Origin: Nitrosomonas sp.
GTDB taxonomy: Bacteria; Pseudomonadota; Gammaproteobacteria; Burkholderiales; Nitrosomonadaceae
DNA length: 33,237 nucleotides
Reading direction: 5' to 3'
Assembly (NCBI GenBank): GCA_020446045.1
Contig: JAGRFM010000128.1
Location: 1 to 33,237, forward strand
The position numbers and the translations under genes are program-made. The notes beneath the pieces were generated by a model. That model was not told where the DNA came from and searched no databases. It saw nothing but the letters and a program-made list of their open reading frames with translations. Of this stretch, positions 7,451 through 17,900 are shown piece after piece. Positions within the stretch are counted from its first letter, which is position 1. The number at the start of each line of letters is the position of its first letter.

Positions 7451-8813
7451 AATCATGTATAAAAACCGTATCCGATAAAGATTCAGGATCAAGCCTGCCG
7501 TTTAGTTTGAAACCGTCGCCCCATTCCAGATACAATGGCGCCCCATCATTTTTTGCCAAATCACTGCTGCTCAGGTTTACCAAAAACGTGCAGGCTGCAC
7601 TTGTCCAGACATCAACCGGCGATAGCCACTGACCATCATCGTCTCTCGGTTTATAAGGATAGGCAACGCGCCAGCTAAAGCTGGGATCAGCATCCTGCGT
7701 AAAGAAAAATACGGGAACGAGCATCTGTATATCCGGATTTAACTCAAATCGTTCAAATGATTGATTCATCGCGGTGGGCGTAAGCCATATGGCCGCTATC
7801 TTAAAATCCTGCTGATCATTTTTTTGCACATGCGTGAGAACAGCCATATTCAAACGTTCCGCTTCATGCAATACGATTTCATTCAGTCGGACACTCAATT
7901 CATCTGCGAGATTATGAATAATGCGGATATGCGTATAGTCTTCTCTATGGATAGACCTCATCAAGGCTTTAAGTTGCGATTGCAGTCCAGGAAAATAAAA
8001 ATGCCATTGTTTTTCAAATACACCGTCTTTTAAAAGAGGCGGATCAAGAAAAGAGAATGGCAAGGCAGTTGGGATATTGTTTGATCGTATAAATTCAGTG
8101 TATTTATCTTCCCAGCCCATGATAAAGGGCAGTAATACCAATGGATTTGCGCTTCTCTCAATGTAATTTTCAAGTTGTTTCAACGCATCTTCAGGTGTGC
8201 TGAAATAAAGTGTATCGATTGCGGCAATGGGGACACCAACATGCAATGAAGCGCAATCATTGAGTTTTAGAGACAATTCATCCGCGTATTTGCTATGCCC
8301 TGATATAGGTAACAAACTGATAATATTAAAACGCTTTTCTAATGAAGTCGTTTGCTGGTCTATTGCCGACAAATAGGCGATTAAACTGTTTATTTCATCG
8401 TCTGCCAGATCGAAGCGCGGCATGGCGGGATCAAGTTGCCTGCCGTCGGCCGAGTAGCCGCTGCGTATGGCTTTGGTAAATGAGAAAATATCGTAAGATT
8501 TTCCCGCTCCAGCAGCACGCCTCGATGGGAAAGGATTATTCAGGCGGGACCAACGGATATCCGGTGCGACAATAAAAGCTTCACCACCGCCACGTGCGTC
8601 CTGCCCATGGCACCCAGAACAGGCAATTGCAGCACCGGATAACGGAAGACCATGTAATGTCGCGCCAATGGCTCTACCATCCCGGCCAATACCCGATTCA
8701 AAAATGGATTGCCCCAGTGCAACTGAATCACGCGTAAATTCTTCAGTATTTGAACCTGACGCATTAGCATGTACATACCAGAAAAACAAAAATAGACCAA
8801 TCCACCGAATCAT
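7443..8813 (-). CDS. cytochrome c fused to a periplasmic-binding-like domain
   Basis: The 456-residue protein carries a signal peptide (MIRWIGLFLFFWYVHANA). A class I-like cytochrome c domain spans about 30-152, with CSGCH (Cys65, Cys68, His69), a Gly-rich GQDARGGG after it and candidate axial Met131 in DPAMPRFDLADDEI. From about residue 160 to the end the sequence resembles a type 1 periplasmic-binding fold (ligand-binding protein of the Leu/Ile/Val or ABC type). It contains FNIISLLPISG, PLVLLPFIMGWE, a strand-turn IRIIHNLADELSVRLNEIVLHEAERLNM, and a late LSPVDVWTSAACTFLVNLSS. No transporter genes accompany it. The gene starts 9 nt after the SCO gene and its stop overlaps the next gene. A redox centre joined to a ligand-binding domain could be a sensor or a substrate-docking electron carrier. 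The role is inference. Confidence 0.8.
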   Translation of the reverse strand: MIRWIGLFLFFWYVHANASGSNTEEFTRDSVALGQSIFESGIGRDGRAIGATLHGLPLSGAAIACSGCHGQDARGGGEAFIVAPDIRWSRLNNPFPSRRAAGAGKSYDIFSFTKAIRSGYSADGRQLDPAMPRFDLADDEINSLIAYLSAIDQQTTSLEKRFNIISLLPISGHSKYADELSLKLNDCASLHVGVPIAAIDTLYFSTPEDALKQLENYIERSANPLVLLPFIMGWEDKYTEFIRSNNIPTALPFSFLDPPLLKDGVFEKQWHFYFPGLQSQLKALMRSIHREDYTHIRIIHNLADELSVRLNEIVLHEAERLNMAVLTHVQKNDQQDFKIAAIWLTPTAMNQSFERFELNPDIQMLVPVFFFTQDADPSFSWRVAYPYKPRDDDGQWLSPVDVWTSAACTFLVNLSSSDLAKNDGAPLYLEWGDGFKLNGRLDPESLSDTVFIHDYE

Positions 8814-8822
8814 GCCTAACGA

Positions 8823-9437
8823 TCAAAAATGTTCAGCGGTGTTGGAAGCAAGGCGTTTTAAATCTTCAACAACTCTTTCCGGTGGGGAATCGGGGCGCAG
8901 TTTAATCCAATGTGCGTTACGCGCATTGCCTGCTATCAACAAAGTACTGTGATTGTTCGGGTCATCGGTCCATTGACCCAGACGCCCCAGTATTGTAAGC
9001 ATCGTAGTCTTATCAGCGGTTAAAAACCGCCACCCGGGCAGATCGGCATGTTGCTTCTCGGCAAACGCTTTAAGTGCAGACGGATTGTCACGATCAGGGT
9101 CAACGGACAATGAAAGAAAGATATATTCTGAACCAAACTGCTCGCCCAGTTGTTCGCGCACAAACTGCAAACGCTGAGTCTGCAAGGGACAGGCATCTTT
9201 ACAATCGGTAAAAATAACATTGATCAAAACAATATGCTGGCTCAGCAAATCACTGAAAAAACGGTGTGATACGCCGTCCTGATCCGTCAGGCGTTCATCG
9301 CCGAAATAATGGCGCGCACGTTCAATACGTTCATCAGCGGATAGTGTATCTTTTGCAGTGTTACCCGCAGCGTATCCCCAGAAAGGAATCAACAACGAAA
9401 GACTCAACAGGATGCTGCAAAGATTTCTAATAATCAT
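8823..9437 (-). CDS. SCO1/SenC-family copper chaperone (second copy)
   Basis: The 204-residue protein starts with a signal sequence (about 1-24). It has the SCO thioredoxin fold with CKDAC (Cys79, Cys83) and the distal His163 in NNHSTLLIAG, the three ligands that bind Cu in SCO proteins. SLSVDPDRDNP is the usual SCO segment. SCO proteins deliver copper or reduce cysteines during copper-site assembly, classically for the CuA of cytochrome oxidase. No cytochrome oxidase gene is present here, so the client is probably the neighbouring multicopper oxidase (inference). The start is 5 nt after the stop of the first SCO gene. Identity with that copy is low apart from the motifs, so they are not a recent duplication. 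Confidence 0.9.
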   Translation of the reverse strand: MIIRNLCSILLSLSLLIPFWGYAAGNTAKDTLSADERIERARHYFGDERLTDQDGVSHRFFSDLLSQHIVLINVIFTDCKDACPLQTQRLQFVREQLGEQFGSEYIFLSLSVDPDRDNPSALKAFAEKQHADLPGWRFLTADKTTMLTILGRLGQWTDDPNNHSTLLIAGNARNAHWIKLRPDSPPERVVEDLKRLASNTAEHF

Positions 9438-9442
9438 ATCTT

Positions 9443-10015
9443 TTATAATTCATTATATTTAACATGATCAATCGCCTCGACAAGCGCATCCGGGGCTGGA
9501 ATACCCACCCAGCGAAACCATTTTTGATACTTTACATTACCAACCAGGATAACAGGCGGATGATCTTCGGGACGACCTCCCACGGGAATATTAAATGCTT
9601 TCAATACTTGATTGACGCTGGAACGTTTTCCGGTCAGCCAGTGCCAATCCTCGCCTGCCCCGAGCTGCTCTGAAACGGTTTTTAATCTTTCCGGCGTGTC
9701 GTTTAGCGGATCAACCGAGATTGAAATCAAAATGACTTCTTCCCCCAAACGGCTCTGTATCTGTTCCTCTACCGCCTGCATGGTCGCGTTTAGCAACGGA
9801 CAGATGGAATTGCATGTGGTAAAAACGAAGTTGACAATCACGGTACGGTCATCGATTAGTGTTGCTAGCGGTTGAATTTTTCCGTTGCTGTCCTGGAGTG
9901 AAACATCGGGAATAACAACCTGTGTTTCATTGGATTGCCCTGTTTGCTGTGCCGCCACAACATGTATCATTCCAATAACCAGAAGTAAAACAACATAAAT
10001 TAATAATTTTTTCAT
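9443..10015 (-). CDS. SCO1/SenC-family copper chaperone (first copy)
   Basis: The product is 190 residues when started at the ATG at 10015. A GTG directly before it at 10018 is also in frame. An N-terminal signal or anchor (LLIYVVLLLVIGMIHVVA) is followed by PDVSLQDSNGK, typical of SCO. The copper ligands are Cys68 and Cys72 (CNSIC) and His152 (EDHPPVILVG), counted from this ATG. SISVDPLNDTPERL follows the family pattern. It lies 14 nt after the propeller gene and 5 nt before the second SCO gene, all in one minus-strand unit. Two non-identical SCO proteins may divide labour between copper loading and thiol reduction, or serve different copper centres of the giant oxidase. That division is inference. 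Confidence 0.9.
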   Translation of the reverse strand: MKKLLIYVVLLLVIGMIHVVAAQQTGQSNETQVVIPDVSLQDSNGKIQPLATLIDDRTVIVNFVFTTCNSICPLLNATMQAVEEQIQSRLGEEVILISISVDPLNDTPERLKTVSEQLGAGEDWHWLTGKRSSVNQVLKAFNIPVGGRPEDHPPVILVGNVKYQKWFRWVGIPAPDALVEAIDHVKYNEL

Positions 10016-10029
10016 CACAATTCAAAAGT

Positions 10030-11913
10030 TCAGTTCAAATGATTGACCAGAACAGTAGCGTAAACCGCATTTATGGGTTGTTCCCCTTCAACATAAACAT
10101 AATACCCGCCGGTTTGAGACAAAACACCCTCGGCAACCCATTGATTCGCGGTATCAGGATCGTTTTTTAATGGCCAGATTATCGTTCTGCCGCCCTGTGC
10201 GGGAACAATCCGTAAATAAAACAGGTTACCAGGGATATTTTCTGTTTCAAGTTCATCCCCAATTTCCAGACGAAAATTTACCGGATTGCCAACGGCAACC
10301 GTTTGAACACTATCATTCATCCAGCGTGCCTTAACCGCTTCATTTGCAACCGTTTGCTTTGATGTACCGATTTTCAGTCCCAGACATTCACGCACTATCG
10401 GTGCTTCACTAGCCAGCGCCAAAACCATATTCCCTGCTGCCGGCAATCGTATGACTGCTGAATATAGCCCGGGTTTTATTTCACGCAAACCACTCTGCAC
10501 CACCATTGTAGCCATTGGCACATGGCCGTATGTGCGTAAACTGCTGCTCGGTGCATTCATACCTTCCATATAGTAATGCAGCGTGCGTTCAGCAGGATTG
10601 GCAAAAAACGCACCGGATCGATCCAATGTTAAAGCCATACTCGAGGCGCGCAATAGATTTGACGCTTCCGACAGGGACTTGGCGCCTGCTGGAACAAATT
10701 TTAATATTGGTTCGGCATCTTCAAGACTGGATAATGAAACCAGTCCGACAAGTTCGGATTGCAATGTTCTGATATACGCGTATTGTTCTGAAAACAATAC
10801 ATCGTAAGGCTGTCCTGAAATGCTGATGCGATGCTTCTCCTTGCCATTCGCTGTATCAAAAACATGCAGCCAATGCTGACTCGGATTAACCACAAACATA
10901 TACCGTGCATCAGGGCTGAGTCTTGCCGGGCCAAGCCCGGCGTCTAATTGTATCTTGTCTACAGCCGTACCTTGACTATCATAACGATGAATAACACCAT
11001 TTCCGCCGTCAATAATCCAGAGCAATTGCTGCTGATCATCGAAAGTCAGGCTGATCGGTTCGTAATTCAATCGTAATTCACGAACTATTTCCAGCCTGTT
11101 CGCATCAATCAGAGTTACCGTTTTACTTTGCCGGCTACTGGCAAAGACCATACGGTCATCATTTGAAAAAGCAAATTCATGATAGCCCGGTGATAACTGA
11201 ATATCGGCGACCAATACTTTATTCACCGTATCGAAAACAGTAACACGGCTTTGTTCCGGCGCATCGCCGGTCTGGCCGATCCAAAGCAAACGTTCATCCG
11301 GCTGCAAGGCAAGTCGCGTGGGTTTGCCCTGTAACTCGACGGTGTCCAGAATTTGCAGCATTTGCAAATCGGCCACGGCAAGTTTTTTTTCTTCCGGTAA
11401 TGCGACAAAAAGTTCAGCGTCATCGCTGGTTTTGACCCAATCAAAGCCTTTACCCTCAAGCTGCATTGCCGTGTACAAACTGCTGCGCCCGCTGAAACTG
11501 ACTGACGGATCCAGAACCGAAATACTCGGTTCATCATCCAGGCTCAAGACATAATAACCGGTCAGATCGAGCAACGGCCTGTGGACCAGATTACCGCTCA
11601 AATATTGGCCGACACGTTGACCGCAGACTGGCACAGCACCAGACATGACATCTGTTTGACGGTCAAGCCAGGCGCCAATCGGCCAATTACTCAAAGGTTG
11701 ATTGTCCGCGAGACGTTTGCCTTCCAACCAAAGGCGTACCTGCTGTCCGGCTACAGGCACTGCTGGCGCATGATCGTCAACAGCTTCCATACGCAAGTGC
11801 ATACTAATGCCTTCACGCTCAATCATGCGATCAAGATATAACGGAACTTCGGCTTGTGCAGCTATTACAAACAACAACTGCACAAGACCAGCGGCATAAA
11901 TTACAACCTTCAT
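10030..11913 (-). CDS. exported YVTN-type beta-propeller protein
   Basis: The product is 627 residues from the ATG at 11913. An upstream in-frame TTG at 11928 is less likely because the ATG forms an ATGA overlap with the oxidase stop codon, a classic coupling arrangement. The signal peptide ends about residue 21 (FVIAAQA). Residues 22-115 are an unrecognised domain with Cys98 in VPVCGQRVGQYLSG. Residues about 125-400 hold repeated propeller blades (FVALPEEKKLAVADL, LWIGQTGDAPEQSRVTVFDT, VFASSRQSKTVTLIDA, MFVVNPSQHWLHVFDT), as in YVTN/cytochrome-D1-like propellers but with no visible heme motif. The last 150 residues look like a beta-sandwich. Tight coupling to the oxidase suggests a partner, scaffold or electron-transfer platform. 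The function is not known to me. Confidence 0.8.
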   Translation of the reverse strand: MKVVIYAAGLVQLLFVIAAQAEVPLYLDRMIEREGISMHLRMEAVDDHAPAVPVAGQQVRLWLEGKRLADNQPLSNWPIGAWLDRQTDVMSGAVPVCGQRVGQYLSGNLVHRPLLDLTGYYVLSLDDEPSISVLDPSVSFSGRSSLYTAMQLEGKGFDWVKTSDDAELFVALPEEKKLAVADLQMLQILDTVELQGKPTRLALQPDERLLWIGQTGDAPEQSRVTVFDTVNKVLVADIQLSPGYHEFAFSNDDRMVFASSRQSKTVTLIDANRLEIVRELRLNYEPISLTFDDQQQLLWIIDGGNGVIHRYDSQGTAVDKIQLDAGLGPARLSPDARYMFVVNPSQHWLHVFDTANGKEKHRISISGQPYDVLFSEQYAYIRTLQSELVGLVSLSSLEDAEPILKFVPAGAKSLSEASNLLRASSMALTLDRSGAFFANPAERTLHYYMEGMNAPSSSLRTYGHVPMATMVVQSGLREIKPGLYSAVIRLPAAGNMVLALASEAPIVRECLGLKIGTSKQTVANEAVKARWMNDSVQTVAVGNPVNFRLEIGDELETENIPGNLFYLRIVPAQGGRTIIWPLKNDPDTANQWVAEGVLSQTGGYYVYVEGEQPINAVYATVLVNHLN

Positions 11914-14900
11914 CCGGGCAGATCGCAATTGGAACGCAAGCTGCCCAATTCGCCGTCATTAAATTCAGGAGGCGCATCGGTTACTCTCACCAGCGCCCAT
12001 AGCCCATTGGTAATACCGAAACCGGCATGATCGCGCCAGAGATAATCCCCAACTACCTTATACTCACCGCCAGCCTTAGGAAATACCAAATCGAAGTGCG
12101 CCATCGGCGAGATACTTTCCTGCCCACCTAAATGAAAGGCCAGGGCATTATTGCCAATACACTGGGATGCCACACCCCAACTCGATTTGCTGTTACCTCT
12201 TGGGTATCCGTTATCCGTATGTTCAGCCAGATAAGGATCGCGTGGCCAATGATGACCATGCAATTCTCCCGTCGTGGCCCGACCGACACCCGTCGGCATC
12301 AATGCACGAATACGCATTTCCTGCCCCGCATATGTTGTCAGAATAGGCACGTATGGCTCACTGCTTTCCGAATCACCATTGATGACCGTACCAATCTTAC
12401 CTGCGCCATTACTAAATGCTTGCCATGCATTGTCCACCCCTCCCAAGCCGGCTTTGCCGAAATCCGAGTCAGGTGGCAACCCGAAACGGAACCACATCGG
12501 TTCGGTACCGTAATTAATAGCCATATGGCCGGAATCGTGCGCATCTTCAGGTGCTGTTTGCTGTGGATCTTCATTGGCGTCTTCTTTCTCAGCCGCAATG
12601 TTTGGAATGGCCGAGCCATCTTTATAGCGCAGATTCAAGCCTTTTTGATGTACCAGCACCAGATCTCTGAACTGACGGTCTACTGCTTTTCCATCAAAAA
12701 TAACCGGATATTTCACATCGGCCGCCATACGCGTTGTACGCGTGTTGGATTGATCGGAACCTGGATTCTGCCGGTCAATAGCCGTGTCATTTTCTTCCCA
12801 TGTAGCACCTTCGGGTTCGATGACTAACGCACCAATCGCACCTTTCTGACCTTGTTTGATACGATCGGGCGGCGTTAAGTTGCTACCGCCGTATTCAACT
12901 GCAACAAATCGGGCGGGCTCACACTGTTCATTATTTTGCTGGAGAGATACGAGTCGTGTCGTATAAGGGCTGATTGGAAATTCATTGACCAGTTTTGCGT
13001 CAGTCAGACATTCAGCCAAGGTATTAACAATCCGGCCACGGTCGAACAGCAATGTATCAATTTTCGACATATTCGTTCGATCGTCGCCAAAATACTGCAA
13101 ACATGATTGTGGTAATTTACCTGTCAAAATACCCCAGAAATCACTCAATGAATAGAACATGTTATCGAATATACCTTCTTCCAGCATGCGCCATTTATTA
13201 AAGTTATCTTTCAATACCATACCGAAATCAACGTCAGCTTCATTTAATGCCGGATTAAATCTGTATTGATCGAAACTTTCTCCATTAGGCATTTTTTTAT
13301 TTTGATCAAAAATTCTCCGGTTCAAGAAGCTGTAGATATTTCTGTCCAAACTGGCTGCAGTAAATAAGTCAGCAGAAGACAACGGCTCTTTATAAAATAA
13401 AGAAAAATTGTTTAGTGTTTCGTAAGCGCTGTCATCCGTTGACAAACAGGCATTTTCCAATGGCGGCACTTCGATAGTACCGGCGTACCAGGCATAACGT
13501 TTGGACTTACCAGGCGCCACTGTACTCCTTGAATTCAGACCGACATTGTTACCGTCACTGGCCTGCAGATCATAATGCACCAATTGCGGATGCAACCCGA
13601 TATGGTTTGATGGACGGACCAGATTGTTATTGAATGTTGTCGAAGCATGATCGTAATACTCGCTTCGTTCACAATGTGCAGCATCATCATTCGCCGCATT
13701 GCCTAATTCGCTGCAATTACGTGGGATAATGCCGGAAACCGAGGTATATCCATACAAATCCGGCATCTTTGCTGGATTCTCAGGCAATCGATTGGTCATT
13801 GTGATATGGATGCAATCCCCTGCAGCCGCGCGCAGCACAAGCGGTTCAACCGGAGCATCAGGTCTTAATCTGCCGTATTTATCCAAATCTTCATTGTGGA
13901 CGAATAATATTGCCGTCGGATCGTGCAGTGGCCCTGATTTAAATAACTGTGTATCAACCACTTCGCCCTCTTCATTAACGATACGGATACCGATTTCATT
14001 GGGTTGCGGGTTGTATACTAGTGTACCGCCTGATGGATTTAGGTTGGTTCTGGGTGACCACCACTCCCACCATTTACGACTTTCGGATTTCCAACGTGGA
14101 ATCGTTATACCCAGTTCATTTTTTAATACCTTATTGGCCAATACCGCCGAAATATGATAGTACTGAACCGGAGCATCGGCTGGACATACATTATCGATAC
14201 GGCTATGGCTATCGTGTTTGTGTTCATATTTATGATCGTGTACGTGGCTCGGCGCCAGTAATGTCGGAATAGTATTGCTGGCTAATGGCATCAGTCTATG
14301 ATGCAGCGGTGCTCTGTTATAACTGCGCAGCACACCCCAGACACCATTCCATAGCCCATCCTGACTGGTATCCACGGCATACATCCGGTCATTGATACCT
14401 AATGGGCTTTCATAATCAATCAAGTTGGTGGTAAATGTAAACTGCTCCGACAACCCGGCATTTTGCGCATTGCGCCAGCCGGAATGCGGCGCATGCCCAA
14501 AACCAGAACCGCTTTGCAACCATTTCACACCATTAATGGAACCATTATGCTCATGCTCATGTGAGCCCCCCTGAATTTTGACTTTGACATGATCACCTGC
14601 AAACGCTTGCAAAATTGGGGTAAACGGATCGCCATCGAAAATACCCTGTGTCAAAGGATAATATTTGAACGGCGCAGATTTAGCCGCACCTTGTACCGTG
14701 TTTAACGCATCTATTGCCCGGTCAATACGGGTCTGCATGGCGAAAGCCATGTCACCTGCCAATCCCTTGGTCTGTGTGCCCCTTTTACCGTCCGGACCGA
14801 ATGCATGCGGATCATAAACGCGCGCGCCCAGCGGTTCATTACGGTAATTCACCACCATCATCCCGACATCGTCTGCTGAAATACCTTCAGCACAGGGGCG

Positions 14901-17900
14901 CAGAGGCTGCCCTTTTGAATTGTACAACTCAGGATTGGTGAAATCATTTTCTCCATACACTGAACCTGACAGTAAATCGCCACCATCAATCGTTTCTCTA
15001 CCACCCGGACAAGTCGGTTCAAACGCAATAATGTCGGGGAAAACCGGTTGTGCCGGTTTCCTGACCGAAGGGTTGATGGCCAGACGGAAACTGTCATGAG
15101 TCGGTTTTGCCGATTTTTCGGGTGGATTATCCGGATCTTCGTTCATCCAACCCACACCATCTTTACTTACACCATAATAAGCACCTTTGACGTAAGCATG
15201 CTGAAAATCGCCAAATTGCAGGAAAAATTCACGATGTGAATCATCACCTGGCGTACCATCGTAATCTATAGATTCGCCGTCCTTTCCTGAGATGACTGCC
15301 TGCCATGAAGTAGGACCACCGTCTTGACGATTGTCCATATCATACAGTTTGACTTTTTGTCCGGTAACGCTATCGAGCTCATTGTGCCACCATTCCGAAC
15401 CAGGCGGTTCCGTTAACATGGTGGCGTACAATCCGATCTGTTGGTGTGTTGAAGGGCCTAAGTGATCGTGCGTAAACGTCGTACCCAGTCCGCGGTGTAT
15501 GCCGCCTGTGTTGACAATCGGATCCGAGAACCAGCGTTGTAAGGTAGTCCGTGCACCAAACCAGTCACATGCACCCGGCATACCCGAATTTATTTCAAAT
15601 AAACGTGAGACACTGGTATTCCTTGTGTGTACTTCTTCTATCATCTCTTCCCAAAGTGCATCACATGCTGACTCGGATAAATGATAACGATCATCGAGCC
15701 ATCCGCAGTTTTCAGGCATATTCTGTCTGTGTTCGATTAAAGCCTGTACTTCAAGCTCGTTATTTCTCTTATTAATTTCTGCCAGATCAATCGCCTGATG
15801 CCAATCCGATTGACAATTCTCTACTGAAAACTGATATTCACAGTCTTCGTCATTTGCACATATAGAATCAGTGTTACCTTCCTCGTATCCCTTGAAATAA
15901 GGATGCGCAACAGGCATTAATGCTTCATTCTCATTCAAGGCATTGATTGCTGCTATCCGTTCGCGCACCATACCGGGTGAAAATGTTCCATCTTCGTAGT
16001 TCCAGCCGTTTGCACCACCGTCAGCTGAAGTCAAATCCCATTTCGGGAGATGGATATGTTGACCGATAACATCGGTAGGTGTAGTGATTTGATAGTCATC
16101 GCCGTAAAAATAATGCGGTACCAAATTGGTATGTGCATACATCGCACAGTCGAATGTATTCATACGCATAACCAACGGCTCCGGTGGTTTCTCGTATTTT
16201 AACAATGGCCCGACATCTTCCCATAAAGTCAAAATACGTTGTTGCGGATAGTGATAACCAATCTTGTTGAATACAACGTCTAATTGTAAATTCGCGCCTT
16301 TATAGACACGCGGATTTCCTGCACCAAATTCAATGCCGCCTGGGAGAACGGAAAAAACATCAAAATACCCGTCTTCGTCATAGGTTGCACCAAAAAACTC
16401 TGCATTTCCACCCCAAGCAAGCAGCATTCCTTTATCATCTATACATGGTTCGTTAAACGGTGCGCCTGGCACAGGCTCTGCTCCATTTGTTTCAAAGTAA
16501 GCGGATGACATCGAGCCATCCATATTCACAGCGTATGTCTGCCGTTCTCCTCTGGGTTTAGCATGATATTCCATAGCCAGTCGTTCAAGGCTCGTACCCT
16601 CTTCCGGAAAATAAATCGGGCTGGCCTTTTCCAGATGCTTTTCCGCCGTAAATCGACTAATCAAGGATTTTGCCTTTCCACCTGTGGAAAATCCTGCCAT
16701 CGCATGTCTAGTTAGCCCTCCATCGTGGCCTTTGACAATACCTGGAATCTCACTCATGTCCAGCGGTGGTGTTGTAGGCCGTGAACCAACTGATGAAGAA
16801 TAAGTTATACCTCCATCACTATGCTCGGTAACACCGGCAACCCAGAATGGGTATCCTGGATTTTTTGTTTGATCATTAAATGGATTAACCAATTCCGCTT
16901 TAGATCCTAATCCATTTTCTTTATGGGTGACATGAACCGGTTCTGGCATAGGCGCCATGCCTTTACCCGGTAACGGGACTATGGCCGGTATCGGTGTCCC
17001 TGCAACGATTTCACCATCAGGTAATGCACGACTGTTTGCAGCTGGTTTGCCATGTTGCAGTGCAAATGGTTGGTCATGAAAGCCTGTGTCTGTTTGACTA
17101 ACAGCAAGCGGCGTACCTGCTTCAAATACATCGTGATTGCGCCACATATACCACATGCCTTGAGCGAAATGCGGATAAAAATGGCAGTGAAAAATGGCGT
17201 CGCCCACTGTTTTATTACGGTTTCCCGAACCGCCGAATGCGATTTCATAGGTATATCCCGACCCCGGTCCCAGACCTTGAGCATCAATATAATTGGAATT
17301 GTCATCATTCGGATTGAACAACCACTGATGATTGTGTAAGTGAAAAATATGTTGCTCCTTTCCGGAATGCATATTACGGAATTTAACGAAATCTCCGATG
17401 TAACTGTGGTGCACATTGGATGGATCATACGGATAATAAGCCTCTGTTGCTTTTTGATCCGATGGTTGAACACAAAAATTCTCGCGTTCTGCTTGATACC
17501 GTGGATCAAGCACTTCAATTTCCTCGTCTGGATTTAATGGATTGGGTATTTTAACTTTCGCAACAAATTCGGGTTGGCATTGGCTCGTCACCAGATTTGC
17601 CGGTTTGTCTACCAACATGGCTGAGTCACCGACCGCAAAAGCCGACAAGAAAAATTCCTCATACGCGCAATCCAGACAATCCTGCATCGGTCCTGCCTGC
17701 AAACGGTTAGCAATAATTTCCGAACCGATACCTCCAGAACCATAGTTAATCATGAACGAATCACGTACACCATGCAGCGTATGTTTTAATTCCGGGTGCT
17801 CAAAGAAATAGGGAAAAGCCTGTGTTGCTGCATTCTCATCGTGGAATATGGAAACAAATTCACGAAAAGGTTCCAAACGGTTTGGAAGCGTGGGATTACG

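Noticed and set aside
11911-11928. Upstream TTG start for the propeller gene
   Set aside because: The ATG at 11913 gives an ATGA overlap with the oxidase stop and a normal signal peptide; the TTG adds five residues before it.
12132-12827. 231-codon plus-strand open frame inside the oxidase gene
   Set aside because: It lies antisense to a well-supported multicopper oxidase region with copper motifs, has no family resemblance and no ribosome binding site. It is a shadow frame.
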